The notes under the pieces were generated by a model. The model did not search any database. It was given only the letters and a program-made list of their open reading frames with translations, and had not been told where the DNA came from. Of a stretch of 64,000 nucleotides of DNA, positions 49,669 through 62,660 are shown piece after piece. This stretch comes from Thamnaconus septentrionalis (Eukaryota > Chordata > Actinopteri > Tetraodontiformes > Monacanthidae): positions 9,979,361-10,043,360 of the forward strand of contig CM020501.1 of assembly GCA_009823395.1 (NCBI GenBank), written 5' to 3'. A program made the translations under genes and the position numbers. The number at the start of each line of letters is the position of its first letter. Position 1 is the stretch's first letter.

Positions 49669-52600
49669 AAACCAGTTTCACTCCCTTCTGATCTAAAAAT
49701 GAACTCTTTCACATGAGAAGGTTTGTTTTGGTGTAGCTGTGGCGACACGGTGCACCTGTGACAAGTCAGGTCAGGTGAGCCATAAGTGGGTCTCGGTGGA
49801 GTGGGGGAGGGGCAGTAGCTCAACAGGTACTGATGACGTCGTCTTCATACTTTGACACAGACATGTTTTCGTTCTACTCAAGTGTGAACATGCGCCGTGG
49901 TGGGCGTGGCCTCGTCGGCGCAGAGCGCTCACCGGAGAAGAGCAGCCACAGCTCTCCTCTCATGCTCTCAGGGATCCCCTTGAGGACGAGCTCCTTGGTC
50001 TTCTCCGTGCGGTACATGCACACGCCCTGCCCGTACTCTGCAAAATGGTTCTTCCATGCCTGCTCCTTCAGGAACTCTTTCGCCTGAGCAGTAAAACAAA
50101 AACAGAAAAATGATGTCAAGCAATGAGGTAGACTGAGAGACATTGATACATACAGATTTTTTTCCCCCCCATTTTGCTATTAGAAAAAAGAAATTTGCTT
50201 CATCAGCTGATTTGCGACTATGATATCAATCAATACCTTCAGAATCAACATTTTTTTCACGGTGGCTTTAAACAGAAGGCTAAACAGGCTGTTTTCGGGA
50301 CATCAGTGTACAACATGTGTAATATGGCACCTTTAGATATTCCACGCTTTCAGCTCAGAAAAAAATATATATATAAAAAAAAACCACTAACACAGCGCAT
50401 GACTAATTCATCGTGGAATTTTTTTTATGGATGATTTAATGAATTTCATAGTTGACCTCATGTCCACAAATTCCAGTGAAAATCCTTTCGGCCAGTTGAA
50501 ATATATAACCACCGCTTGTAAAGCAAATTGGCCATGTGGTGTAATGGCGGTACAAAGAAAGTTACATAAAATGAAGAAAGGCACAATGCAAAAAAAAACC
50601 ATGGAATGGTGATTGTTTAGACGACCCACCAGTTTGGGGTTGAACTCCTCTGGCGAGCGGCGGCGGTACATGGTCATGAGGGCCTGCGTGGCCGTGGGGA
50701 CGCTGCTGTCGTTCAGGTTGAACGTTCGCTCGCTTTCCGAGCCCGTACTGTGCTGTGGACTGCTGGAGAGCAGAGATCCGTGCTGGGAGTAAACCTGAAA
50801 GGTGGGAAACTGGTTTCAATCGAGATTCAGGAAGGTTTGGACGCGGCGATTAAGGCAAAACGGCTAAACCGACGTCTCACCTCGTCGTCGGAGCTGTTCA
50901 GGCTACTGGTGAGCTCCTGCTCAAGGTAGATCTTGGAGGTGGTCTGCTGCAGGAAGTCAGAGATCCTCTGGACCAGGAAGTCCCTGTCCTTCAGGTTGGC
51001 AAACAGGAACGTCATACGATTCTTGGTGCTGATGGAGAGTGGGCTGGGCAGCACGTTGGAGCTGTCGGCCTTCTCCACGATGGTCACCTGGAAGATCAGG
51101 GAGGACCTCAGTTAGCGCAACGAGCCACAGACATAACATCATTAGGTATTGTACTTGCACATTAAAACAAACTCAGGCCTGAGCGTCTTCAGTGGCTGCC
51201 AGTACTGTGAGCACTGAACTTGCAACATGAATGTCGATCAGTAATGATAATGCATGCAGGGATTTCCCTCTCTTTAGTTTTTCAGTTCTCCTTGTAAAAT
51301 ACAATTTTGGCAACAACACAGAGGGGGTCCTGTTTTGTAAAATTCTAATAAGGCTGAATTTTGAATTGAGCTCCTTTAGGGCTAGTAAGAGGGATGCTAA
51401 TTGTAAAAGCTACTTTTACCTTGCTCATGAGATTAATTGAATTCAAATTAACTGAGCATGAGAACATCTAAAACCTGAACAAAATGAATTTTAAAACTAT
51501 GCATCAAACCTTTAAATTATTCAATCCTTTATTTAGAATTTCAGAGAACCGCCACTAATAAACAGCGGCTACTTCCTGTTTATGTTTCTGTCTGCTTTGG
51601 GCTGGAAGACACCGCACGCTCCAGGCAGGAAGTGATGCGCACTTACTACGCTACCGGTTTTAATGTCGTGACATATTTAGGAAACAACTATATGGAAAAT
51701 GGTGAGCATTAACCCTTAATGGCCCAAGTATAAAGTGTCTGTAAAACAGATGGATGTGATTCAGACTGACAGCTTCATGTTTCACACTCTGCCTGTGTGT
51801 GTGTGTGTGTGTCTTTTCAGAGCAGATGGCTTGTGACAAGCCAGACTACAGATTCTGCTGAGAGACCCTGCTTGGAGCGAGAGGAGGCTTTTTGCTTCTT
51901 TTGATTTGTTGAAGCCACTCATTTATTTTCTTTGCTCAATCGTCAGGCATGTAGAAAGCAAACAAACGTGCGCAGACGAAACTACTCACCTCTCGTAGCG
52001 GGATGATGAGGCTACACATCGTCTCCTCCTTGCTGGTAAAGCAGATGTAGTTGGTGGACACGAACATCTGCCCCAGGATGTGCTTTTTGTTAAAGGGCGT
52101 CCACAGTGTGCAGTCCGTGTGTCCGTCCAGCTTTTCATCCTTGGGCAAGCGGAAGAGCGCGCGGTAACGCTCGCTCTTGGCTCGTGCATCCAGGTCTCTT
52201 TTGAATGCAAAGGGGCAGAATTTGAATCAGTTTCCACGAGGAACAGACGGAAGAAGCTTTTTAATAATTGCCTTGTCAAAAAATACTGCATACCTACACA
52301 ACGCATATCTTGTTTAGCATTCTGTAGTCTCGCAATTTTGAAGGATAACATGACTGCATGACTAGCACCAGATGGACTAACACAAGAATGGAGCTCAAGA
52401 TCACTGCTAAATATTTATTTCTGCTTTAAAGAATTAAATCTGAACTTGTTCGGTTTATCCCTTCAGCGGTGGCCACAGCCAATCATCTGCCTCCGTCTAA
52501 CCCTGTCCTCTGCATTCTTTTCTCTCACACCTACGGACTCCACGCCCTCTTTCACTTCATCCAGAAATGTCCGCTTTGCTCTTCCTCTCAGCGTCCTGCC

Positions 52601-55600
52601 TGACAATCTGCGCCAATCGGCTCTGACCCATGGCTGATATGTTCACTGTCCCTCCTCCGCATAAGGTCCAAAACATCTCCAGCTCAGCATTTGAATCTCT
52701 GCTCCCTGCAGCTCAGCCTCCCGTCTAGTCCTCAGTGCCGCTGTGTCTGTGTGTCTCCACTGTCGCTGCTCCTGCCACTTAATTTGCTCCATGCTGACAC
52801 TCTTTATCTCACACCACGCCAGACTTTTTTCCACATGTTCTGCTTGCACGCGCTTTTTCACCTAAATTTTTTTTGACTGTTGACCCCGAGTGCTTTAAAT
52901 CTTCTGTGTTATTTATCTTTGCTCCCTGTAACCTCATTATTCTCTTTGAGTGGAACTAATATCTTATCTAAGGTAAATCGCTGAGCTAACAAGCAACTCG
53001 GCAAACTAACACATTATTGTCCGACCTCCAACCCCTCGTAAACACGCTTAATGAGTATCCACCATTGTTCCTCCTCCGCCTCTTTTCTTTTCTGACCTCT
53101 TTAGCGCCGACACCTTCTTGGGTGACTTCTTCTTGAGCTTGGGCAGCGAGCGGTCCTGTTCGAAGCCCTTGTTGTCCAGCAGCTGACGCATGGCGATGTT
53201 GGCCAACTGCTCGGCCAACTTGAAGGTCTCGTTGATGTTGAGGAAGACGGAGAAGACGTGCTCGTTGATGCGGGTGCTCACCTTGATGGCATCGGGCAGT
53301 AGGAGAGTGGCGCTCTTCTCCAGCTGGGTGATGTCTGCCCAGCGCACCACCAGCTTGACTGTCAATCACAAGGCGAGAAGCGGCTTTTGGTTCAGTCTGG
53401 CAGGATAAGGGATTTTAATGCACTTGCAACACAGTTTTTCATTTCTTCCTAGCTTATCCAACCGGAGTCAATCCGGTGTAATTGGTACTTTCTGCAAGAG
53501 AAAATAAGGTAACTTGAGCAGGGTAGCCCCCCATCACTGAACAACAAGCTCATGGAATGGGAACTCAGCAAGTTGTGTTTGCATAGCGTCGCATTTCAAA
53601 CAATGTAATTTGAGAATCACTTGGGAGGGGAAACGGGCCATGCAGTAACAGAGCCATGAACAGCACTGAACTAGTTCAACAGTTTAATCTGAGCGTGTGT
53701 GAGCCAGCTGCATTGCTGTGTACGGATCATATGGGGACAGAGTTGAGATACTGCAAATTGATTATCTGCAGCTGTATCTCCTGCTCTCCATGGAAAATGA
53801 ACTGGATGATGTGTCAACTTATTATCTGCAGAGATTCGGAAGGCTTGCAGGATTTGTCTTAATTATCTAAAGCAAATGCTGTAAAGAAAGATTGAAATAA
53901 ATCAGGGGTCAGAAACAGACACTCTCCTTTGAAACCAAAGGTACAACTTTATTCTAAAAGCAACTTTATACTGAGACTGTTTACCGAAGGAGGGTTCAAA
54001 CCCACTGTTTGTTAAAACCACGTCATGCACAAGCTAAACAGGAGCAATGCAAACAAACTCTTGTTTTGCTCGCCCATGAAAATTCAGCATATTTGTTTAT
54101 GGGCAACACTATGAAAACAACCATTCTGATTCTGAAGTATCTGACATTGATTTTTAAGACCAACATTTAGCGAAACAAAGTGTCACAATAGCAAATGTAA
54201 AACCACAGCTTTCCATGTTGTTCCATGTTTAAAAACATGGAAAATGGATAATTAGAGAAAGGCACAATACCAGCTTATCATTGCTATTGAAAAATAAAGG
54301 CGTTAAAAAAATGATGTGTAAAAGGTATAAATCCCACCTTCCTTCCCCAGCAGGTAGGAGTAGAAGCACAGGTGGTTGATGCTGAGGTACAGCCATCCCT
54401 GCCGCGGCACTTTGCCCTTCCAGTAGCTGCAGGAGTAGTAGTTGACCAGCTTCTCCTCCTCCGGCATGCCGAACAGCTTCCGGAACTTGGCGCTGGCCTC
54501 CTTGAACTTGTCGGTGTCGTCGTCCTCCTTGACATCGTGGTTCTTGTTGTACTCTGCTATGATCCCCTAAGGCGTGATGAAGGAGATTAGAGAAGTCATG
54601 ACCTACAAGTAGTGCAGTTGAAGGAATCTACTACCATTGAATCAAGACAAGGGGGGAAAAAAAACGAAGGAAGATTTTTCTCACACTGCAAAAAGGTTAA
54701 AGGTTCAACATGAACAAAACTATAGAGAAAATCTTAACCAGAATCTTGCTGTGTTGAAACTTTGAACAAAAAAAAAAAAAATCAGCAATATCACTACATC
54801 TATACAGAGAGGAACCACAACAACAAGAACAACAGGCAACATGGAAGGATGGGGCCGTGCTTGTGAAAACTTAATTTGAAGTGTATCTTCTCTTCAGCGG
54901 GAGAAGCTGGAACTCTGCATCAAGAGGCTGGGGAGGGTTTTCCAGAGTAGCCTTAGAGGCTAGCGCTTCAAGCACTTCTCAACAGGACTTGACTTCAATC
55001 CTCAACCAACAAGTTTCCAACTTGCAACTATTTTCTTGTCCAAATACCAATCTCCTCTTTGTGTTTCTTACCTGGACCTTTCCTTTGACGAAGGTAGTGA
55101 TGTCGTTCTCATTCTCGAAGATGGAGAGCGTCTGCAGCAGGTTGTGTTCCAGCCACTCCCAGTGCTCTGTGATCTCTTTACGGGAGGTTCCTGGAGACGA
55201 GGAGGCAGAAACCATCAGTACTACTGAACTATGGCTCATGTGATTGGATGTTATGCTTTCACTTTCAAACACTTTCTGTCTCGTTTATCGTGTCTACTTG
55301 GGCTCATGTAAACACCACAGACCGTTTTGAAATTGCTGCTTTTAACTTATTCAAAAATGACACACCCTCAGGCTTTAGAAGGATTTTATCTATGAAGAGA
55401 TGGACGGATGTGTTTCAACAGTGAGTCTGACATGGTGAGTATCTTTATTTGTAAATCACCAATGTCTATATACTAAAGCAAGCAATTTGAAAACTGGGGT
55501 GTTGACATGAGTCCAAGAAGACAAAAAAAAACATTTGGATGCAAAATATCCATATTGCAGGATGGCCAAGGCATCAGTGCAGGTCAAAGCCTGATAAAGA

Positions 55601-58600
55601 GGGTCTCGCAAAAAGGGTGAGAGTCAGTTGCACCAACATCACTACTGTGTTACAGTGGTAAGTGATCATGGTGGTTAACACTGATTTCTCTCTGTGGCTG
55701 ATGGCAGTAATGGCAGTGCCGGGCCCCATTATCCCTCCGCACTGCTGCCAGCAGCGCTCAGCGAGTGCTCTATCACTGAATTAGCTCCGTCTGCCAGGGC
55801 TGCTGCCTCCGGAGGCCCAGAGAATTAAACAGGAGACGACTGCTGGGAGAACTGGGGAGGGCAATTCCCTGTTAGAGGGCAGGCCAGTCTCCGGCGAGCC
55901 TCCATTTCACGAAGGAAAATTCTAGTTTCCACCATTCGTACATCATTGTATATTACTTAAAAAAAAAAAAAAAAAATCGTCAGTTGCATCTTAAATTTCT
56001 AATTGAAAATGTGATTCAAACATTTGCTGCTAACATCCAAACCATGTGATGTTAAAAAGCAACAATTTGATTGATTTCTATTTCCTTTTCAGTGTTTTGG
56101 CTGCGCTCGTACCCACAAGTTCCAGTTGCGACACTGTAAAGGGCAGCCTGAAAAAACAGACATTACAACTGGCGGCTGTGCACAAGTCAATCGATTCAGC
56201 ATGAGTGAAGACCACACTCAGCCGTTTGAGGTGTTAAAAAGTCAGGGGAGAAACTGCTGCTCACGCACACATTTTAGTGAAGTGGCTGGCGGTCATCACA
56301 TCGAGAGAGAAGCTGCTGATCAGCAACATTTCTCGGCCTCTCCAAGGATTTTCGGTTTCAGGCTCGTCGAATACGACTTTTTAACTGATTTGGAAGCGTG
56401 AACTTCTTGGTCCCCCAGTTTGAATGTCAAGCGGAAGCGAGAGTGTGATATACGGCCCGGGGCCTAATTTCACGCAAGATGAAAATGAGTCGAGTGCTGC
56501 TTCTAATCACTCTGAAGCGTAGCGGCACAGACGGCCTGTGAAGCACTCGGCCTGCGTGAAGTGTGTCGATTTAGACGCAGTGACTGCCAGCCGTCGGACC
56601 GCAACTCGGTTTGAGGAATGATGTCTGCCCTTTGAAACCAGCAGGGCATGATGTAATGCTCGGCATTCAGTGGCTAATAGGCATCATGTGTTTGTGTGGT
56701 GGGCTGGGGAGGGGGTGATGGTGAAGTTGAGAGTAGATATCTGTGAAGGTGCAGGAAGGTGTCAAGAGTGCACGTACCGTGAGCTATTGTCCAGTAAACT
56801 AACGAGTCCGGGGTCTGGTACAGGATCCTGTATGGAGCCATGCGAGCGCTGGAGTCCAACACGACATCCAGGGTGCCGACCAGTAAACCTGTGAAAGGTC
56901 AGAATTCTGTGAGCCAAAGTGGAAAAACGTCTCTCAGTCAGAGACACGAGAAGCAAATTGTCTCACAAGCTGAACAAAAGCAACATAAACACGTAAAGAC
57001 CAAAGATCCTGAACAAATTCCAGGGAAAAAAGGCCGCTCTTGTCCCTCAGTGAAGGGGAAACCCAGTCACTCTCGAGACACATTACCGACAGCGAAACCC
57101 TGTGAGCTTCAAACGCTTTGTCAACTTGTCCGATCGTTGATCTGTGAAAGACTCCCACCATGACTGCTTTGATTCGGAGCCAAACGCAGCGTAGTGACCA
57201 GCGGCAAAACAATGCAATAGTTCACTTTAAGCTCTTAAAAAACTACTAATAAACCGCTAGTGGCTGCCAGAAAAGCAAAAAAGGCGACGGACACATAATG
57301 ATGACCTGGAGACAAAGGTTTGGAAACACAAGTTGCTGTATTTATTTTTTTTTATTTTTAATTGAATCCAAAGGAAGACTGACACTGATTTTATAAGTAA
57401 ATCTATTCTTTCAATTCACACAAACGCTTTCTTTGCTGCTGGGTTATTTATTACGAACTCATTCCTATAGGACGATCCAAAATGACTGAACAACAGTAAC
57501 AAAAGTATGAAAACAAAAAAGCAATGGAAAAAGCAAAACCTCCTTGTTGTGTTGACCTTTTTCTTTTTTTCTGTGGAGTCACTGTTTACCAAGAGGATTC
57601 TCCAGGGTTGCAGCGACGGGAGGCGGGTTATTTTTGCTCACAACGCAGCATGAAGTCACCTCGGAAGAGGATGAGAGGGTGAAGGGGAGACGGCAGCGGA
57701 CGAGGAGAGCAGGGAGCTAACGTCGCCACGCTCTTCAGCGGAAAACACTTTTTTTTATTTTTAGGAAAGACAGACGATGTTTGAGGCTGAGTTTGTGGGA
57801 GTTGAGACCTTGCATTCGCAGCACAAGCCTTTGCCTCGTGCGTCTGCACCCACTGCTGTGTGTTTTCATTTCCTCTTTGTCGCTTCTTCTGAATCCTCCT
57901 TACAAATTTGTTGCAAAGAACTGAAAAAGGGGAAAATTTCCATCCACTTTGAGCCTCAACAAAAACCCGACTGACTTTTATGACGTGATACAATAGGAAC
58001 CGTCACATATGATTCCTGCTATGTGTCATATAAATTAGCCCAAACTACAAATAAAGCATTCTCTGTAATGAGGCTGAGGCCCTTTGCTTGCGCCATTGTT
58101 CGAATGTAAAAAAACCCAAAACTTCCTCTCGGAACGGTTGATCACAAGGTTGGAGAGCAGTCAGCGGGAAGAAAAGTTCGAGAGTAGCTCACATGTTAAC
58201 CTCGCACACAAACACACACGCCCATGTGTTAGACAGAAAAACAGTCTGAAGCCGAGCGACAAAAGCGACACGGGGGCCGCCATCAGCACCTTTGCGTTGC
58301 ACTTTGTGGTAAAAACTCACACACGCAGCCGTGAACTGACGCCGCAGCTCACTACAGTGAGGGTTTAACACAGGAAGCTGTGGCAGGAGACCACCGGTGC
58401 TGCGAGACCACTGGATTATCGCTCTCGTCATGCGTCGATGAGTCAAAATTGGGCCACTTTCAGACATGAACAAGGCAGCTGAAGGCCAAAGTGTGTTTGT
58501 GTTTGTTGTGCGACTCGTGGGGGATTTCCTGTTGATCAGAGCTGTGGAACCTCGTCATGATGCGAGACATCCCCAGATGTGTCACCTTCACTGACTCCTC

Positions 58601-61600
58601 AGTGGTTTTCCACACGGGGAAGTACAACAACAAACACTCCTAGTTCACCATCATATCAGTCAGACTTCAAAACAAAACAAAAAACAAAACAAAAACAAGA
58701 CGAACACCACGTACAAGTTCCTTGAACCTGCTGCACTTTAACGAACGCGGTTCGGGACACCCGGCGAGAGACAGATTCAGCATCACGGGAGACCTCCGAC
58801 CTCACAGTGCAACCTGGATTGTGAAATGCGGTGCCGTGTATTATGACTCAAATTATAGCGCAACATCACCCCGGCACCAGCGTGATGGGTTGCATAACCG
58901 TCAACATGTATTTTGCCTGATTCAGGGTTTATTTTTGAGTCCATTCCAATCAAAGCGTGTTTTGTTCTGCCTCGTTCCCTCTGCTTCTTCTTTCAGGGGA
59001 GAGTGTCCATAAAAATAGAAAGAACTAAAAGGAATCTATCTCAATGTGAGACTTTGTGTCCCTCCAGTGATTACCATCCAATACTTTAGACAGCAGATTT
59101 AGTTGAACGTTGAAAAAGTGATGTTGGAAATGAATACAAAGATAATCAATCTGTTGAGCACATAGGCTGAAAAAAAACAAACATTGCTTCACTCTTAAAG
59201 GTGCACTTTGTCACGTGTAGAGGATAGTTGAATTTAAAGTAGAGCCATTGATTACTGCAAACGTCTCAAACACATTTCTGATTATCTAACAGCATTATTC
59301 ATTGATTTTAAAACATGTTCAACGATTCATTGAAAGAGTTTCCATCATCACATTTAAGTTATATGGAACTGAATCGAAAAAGCATTTTCAATTAGACTAT
59401 TGACATATGAGTAACTTTATGATAAACATTAACAATCACTTGTGTATTTAATTGGAAATAATGTGCAATTCCATGTGACAGAAGCACAAAACTCTCCAAA
59501 ACGAAAGCAGACCAGCAGGTCAGTCTAGTTGCTACTCATCTAGTTGAGAAGCCCCTTCAGGTTTGAGGGGGGCCTATTTAAATTAACAACATTGTGTTAC
59601 GTAACGGGATTTATGTGAATTCTTTCAATACTACGGGACCTGGTTGCTCTCACGGCTCGAGTTGTTGAGAGCTGCACTGTGCTCCACTAGGAAAACCCAG
59701 AGTGGTGACAGATGGTGGAGCAAGCTTCACATATGCATATGTGGTTTTTTTTTTAGGTGAGGGGTAAAACTTTTTTCATTCTTGGCAAAACTGTTGTGTG
59801 AACATGGTTGACATTAGTCAATCAGTAAAGCCACAGACGTGTCCGTCCACATCTCAAATCTATAATATCGGTTGGTTCTTTTTTTAAACTAAAGGGACAT
59901 GATCAATACACCAGTTTTGTAAGAATAGCTCAGGCTGTCAGGGAGTTTGATTCAGGACGCCTGTTTTGACAAGCTGGACTCAGATGTTATTGTTGGAACT
60001 TGCAAGGACGTCCTAGCTCCACTACTGATATGCTGAAAAACCGCAACATCACATCCTTCACACTGAGCAAAGTTCACAGTTTTCCATCCTCTCCCTGGAT
60101 GGCCTGCCTTACTTCAATCTACTGTGGCGCCATGTGCTCTTCACAAACACTTCTTTGAGGAGTATCGCAGCTCGGGCCCTGCGAGGCCGTCTGGGCTTCG
60201 TCATGTAACAATCTTACGGTCCCGGAGGTGCTGCTGGTTTCTGATTTTCTCCGTGGTCCAAAACGGCCTGCGGACGGTGCCAGGGTGACCGTGCATGGAG
60301 GGCCAACTGGCGCGCGCTGCAAGTCAGCAAGCTCAGCAATTTACATAACCATGACATCATCCCCCAGCACCACTCACAGCGCACGTTGTCTCGCAGCAAT
60401 AATTAGGACTATTCATCAGGCACTGACGAGAAAACTACCTCATGTGAGACTGGTAGAAGCACAGGAGCACTATACACGTTGGATGCCAAGTCTGAAAACA
60501 GCTTCCCGTTCAGCCTAAAGGCCTAGCGTGTTTGCATGTAAAGGGCTTTTTTTAATCACAAAATGTAAACAACAACAACAGCAGCAAAAACAACAACAAC
60601 GGAATGTATTGTGTGAAAGAGAAGACTACTAAGAATCAATAAACTGTTGCGTTCGCAGTTGCTAACAAGCGTTTCTTTTCACACAAAGAACAGTCCCACT
60701 TGTATGGAGGCAAACATATTGCAACGTTTCTCCAGTCATGGACGTGGATCTGCTTGGGGCTTATGATGAGGTATGAGAATGACTTAAGATCAATTGAGAT
60801 ATCAGAAAACTAAGCTTGACATTATTTGCAATGTTCTTTATAAGCACTAGAAGCTGCTGCATCTTACAAACCGGGCCTTTGTTAAGGCTTTGTTTTGCAA
60901 TGTAAATACAGCATTGCAAAGAGATATACATTGGTTGGATCCTGCATTATTTCTCTTTAAATTTGCATCAGCACGTCATTACACGGCATAAAACTGCATT
61001 TCATTATTTGTCATGATAAGATGGTTGCAGCTTGACAACAGGCCGGTTGAACTTATTACGAGGATCAGACTCGAGACTATTGACTTCAGAGATTGTCTTT
61101 TGTTCTTTCAGACCTCTTTCATTCCCATAAAAGCCATGTCTTATCTGATTGACTTGCAGCACTTTGTTGTTGTTTTTTCCTGATAACTGCCACATCCAGG
61201 TCAGGGCGTGAGTCGTGCAAGAAATGAGAAATGGTAGCGGAGCGAGAGCAGCTTCATGTGTCTATAACCTGCCGTCCTCTCCTTCCTCCTCCTCCTCCTC
61301 CTCCTCCTCCACCCCTGCTGCTGCTGCTGCTGCTGCTTGACCCATTTTGGTTGAATCGAGCAGGAGGGAGGAGGTGGAAGGAATAGAGAGTGAGGGGTTG
61401 GGGGAGGGGGACAAGTGGGATGATTCAGCAAAGGAAACAGACTGTGTGTCTGCTTCGCCGGTCGGGAAGATTTAATGCTGTTCGGGCATCAGCAGCTGCA
61501 AAGACAACCGGCTGTGAAGAGGAAGGGAGCCATAAAAACGCACCCACTTTATTGGACAGTTAACCATCGGAGAGCAGCTGCGCTATCAGCACCGGTGGGT

Positions 61601-61900
61601 CACAGGTAGCGGGCAGGACGCAGACGCGCAGGTCACATTGAGGGAGGGAGGAAGGGGAGGGGTTGGCGCGGAAAACAGCTGATGGATCATATGATTTTCA
61701 GCAGCAATCAACACCTTACGGCAGCACAGTGCACAATGCCGATGAAAAACACAGTGACGGGACAGTGGTAAGCACTCACCGGCCAGTCCTCCGCCTCCAT
61801 CCCCGTGGCCCTTCCGCTTCTGCAGGATGAAGTAGGGGTTGGCTCGCTCCGTGATCCACAGCGCGCCCGCCAGCAGCACGTCCTCGGGACTGACCCACAT
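43575..61900 (-). CDS. tbc1d9: TBC1 domain family member 9 (Rab GTPase-activating protein)
   Basis: 21 exons: 61900-61780, 56888-56778, 55190-55072, 54566-54338, 53358-53097, 52197-51990, 51087-50881, 50794-50630, 50083-49933, 49107-48893, 48768-48651, 47768-47483, 47391-47262, 47134-47036, 46922-46854, 46170-45930, 45822-45757, 45389-45303, 44905-44837, 44499-44399 and 44282-43575. They sum to 3,762 nt: 1,253 residues plus stop (human about 1,266), every junction in phase. GRAM 1 is about 145-215 and GRAM 2 about 290-355. The TBC domain starts near residue 510 ([11 protein letters not shown]) and holds the arginine finger (IERDLHR) and glutamine finger (YCQ) that accelerate Rab GTP hydrolysis. 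An EF-hand loop ([12 protein letters not shown]) is near 895-907. The C-terminal exon has a very GC-rich third position. [11 protein letters not shown] and the C-terminus favour TBC1D9 over TBC1D9B, as does the ucp1 neighbour. Confidence 0.97.
44766..44800. repeat. (TTTA)n microsatellite
   Basis: About eight TTTA units in the tbc1d9 intron 44836-44500, about 35 bases from the donor of exon 19. Confidence 0.9.
46269..46513. mobile_element. Short MITE in a tbc1d9 intron
   Basis: The left end TTTAAAGGTCCAGCGTGTAA and the reverse complement of the right end (TTTAAGGTCCAGTGTGTAGA) form inverted repeats of about 20 bases. Flanks AAAGGGGT and AAAGGAGT could be an 8-bp target duplication with one mismatch, as for hAT elements. 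Length about 245 bases; no coding capacity. Confidence 0.6.
46728..46797 (+). repeat. Retroelement 3' tail with (TTGA)n
   Basis: GATTTAGCGCTTTACAAATA followed by AAAGC and TGATTGATTGATTGA has the form of a common fish LINE tail. It lies in the tbc1d9 intron between exons 15 and 16. The left end is not defined. Confidence 0.55.
48145..48225 (+). repeat. Retroelement 3' tail, (TCTAA)n type
   Basis: TTTCCCAGTGGACACTGTCT, then GGATCAATAAAG and degenerate ATCTAAT units, similar in layout to 1690-1779. It lies in the tbc1d9 intron between exons 11 and 12. Confidence 0.5.
49598..49667. repeat. (CA)n microsatellite in a tbc1d9 intron
   Basis: About 35 CA units, about 265 bases after the exon 9 donor on the transcribed strand ((GU)n there). 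No complementary AC tract is at the other end of this intron, unlike in the CUB gene. Confidence 0.95.
52440..52720 (-). pseudogene. Decayed non-LTR retrotransposon fragment, antisense
   Basis: The plus strand (CTGCCTCCGTCTAACCCTGT, CCTCTGCATTCTTTTCTCTC, CCAGAAATGTCCGCTTTGCT) resembles the reverse complement of the 3' part of the reverse-transcriptase ORF of common fish LINEs. All frames are interrupted. It lies in the tbc1d9 intron between exons 5 and 6. The family is not determined. Confidence 0.45.
56889..61779 (-). other. tbc1d9 intron 1 (4.9 kb)
   Basis: The largest intron of the gene. Apart from CAA-type runs (for example 60571-60600) and the trinucleotide repeats at 61283-61336 I see no exon, RNA gene or named mobile element in it. 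Large first introns often hold regulatory elements, but none is identified. Confidence 0.5.
61283..61336. repeat. (CTC)n followed by (CTG)n
   Basis: About nine CTC units at 61283-61310, then about seven CTG units at 61316-61336. On the transcribed strand this is (CAG)n then (GAG)n, inside tbc1d9 intron 1 about 450 bases from the exon 1 donor. Confidence 0.9.
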
Positions 61901-62660
61901 GATTGCGCGTTGCTTTTTCTCTTATTTAGGGGGACATCGAACGCGCAAGGCGGCCGATGGCGACCATCCGACTAATAAAACTAGAAGGCCCGACCGACCG
62001 TCTCCTCCTCGATCCAGTGGCGTCCAGGCGCAACTACGGAGGCGCATGCGAAGTGTTGCTATAATTAAACCCACCCGGCTCAGAATCGAGGGAGCGCGGC
62101 GAGGCCACCGAACAGAACTGGGCTTTGTCGGACGGTCTCCTCCTCCTCCTCCTCTCAATAAACAAACAAACAATCGGTGACTGGGTCGTTCAGGACGGTT
62201 CCGCCGCCGCCGCCGCCGCCGCCGCCGCACTGCTGCTGCTGGATCAGGCTTTGTTGTGGCTGCTGCTCCGGTACAGGTGCGATCCTGTTGTCGACTCGAA
62301 GGCGTTCGCGTCGCGGCTTCGGTTAAAAAAACAGTGAGACGGAGAGAGAATTGCGCGTTTGCAAGCAGGCAGACAGACACGGAACCGAGAACCGCCCACC
62401 AGCCGACCGCGCACCCGGAGTCTGCAGAGCAATGCCCGCCTTTGTGTTGGCGAGCACAGGGACGAGATTCGACGAAGAATCGACAATGTTTCCAGCTCTC
62501 TGGCCCTCCACCTCCTCCTCCCCTCCCCTCCGCCTCCTGCTACTGCTCTCGAGCGCCGCCGCACGCGCAGCACGGAGCGTGTCAACGCGCCGACGTCAGC
62601 GGCTGGAGAAGGAGGTGGGAGCAGAGCGAGTGGATTCAGCCTGAGATCAGGCGCCTTTCA
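61901..62660 (-). promoter_or_regulatory. tbc1d9: tbc1d9 5' UTR and CpG-rich promoter
   Basis: GC- and CpG-rich sequence directly upstream of the tbc1d9 ATG, falling back to AT-rich sequence after about 62,660. No TATA box is seen, as usual for housekeeping-type promoters. It contains the CGG repeat at 62201-62228. Confidence 0.6.
62201..62228. repeat. CGG/CCG trinucleotide repeat upstream of tbc1d9
   Basis: About nine uninterrupted CCG units (CGG on the transcribed strand), 300 bases before the tbc1d9 ATG, in the likely 5' UTR or core promoter. Confidence 0.9.

Noticed and set aside
43575..61900. Calling this gene tbc1d9b
   Set aside because: N-terminal MWV start, exon wording and the ucp1 neighbour fit TBC1D9 better; TBC1D9B is at a different locus in vertebrates.
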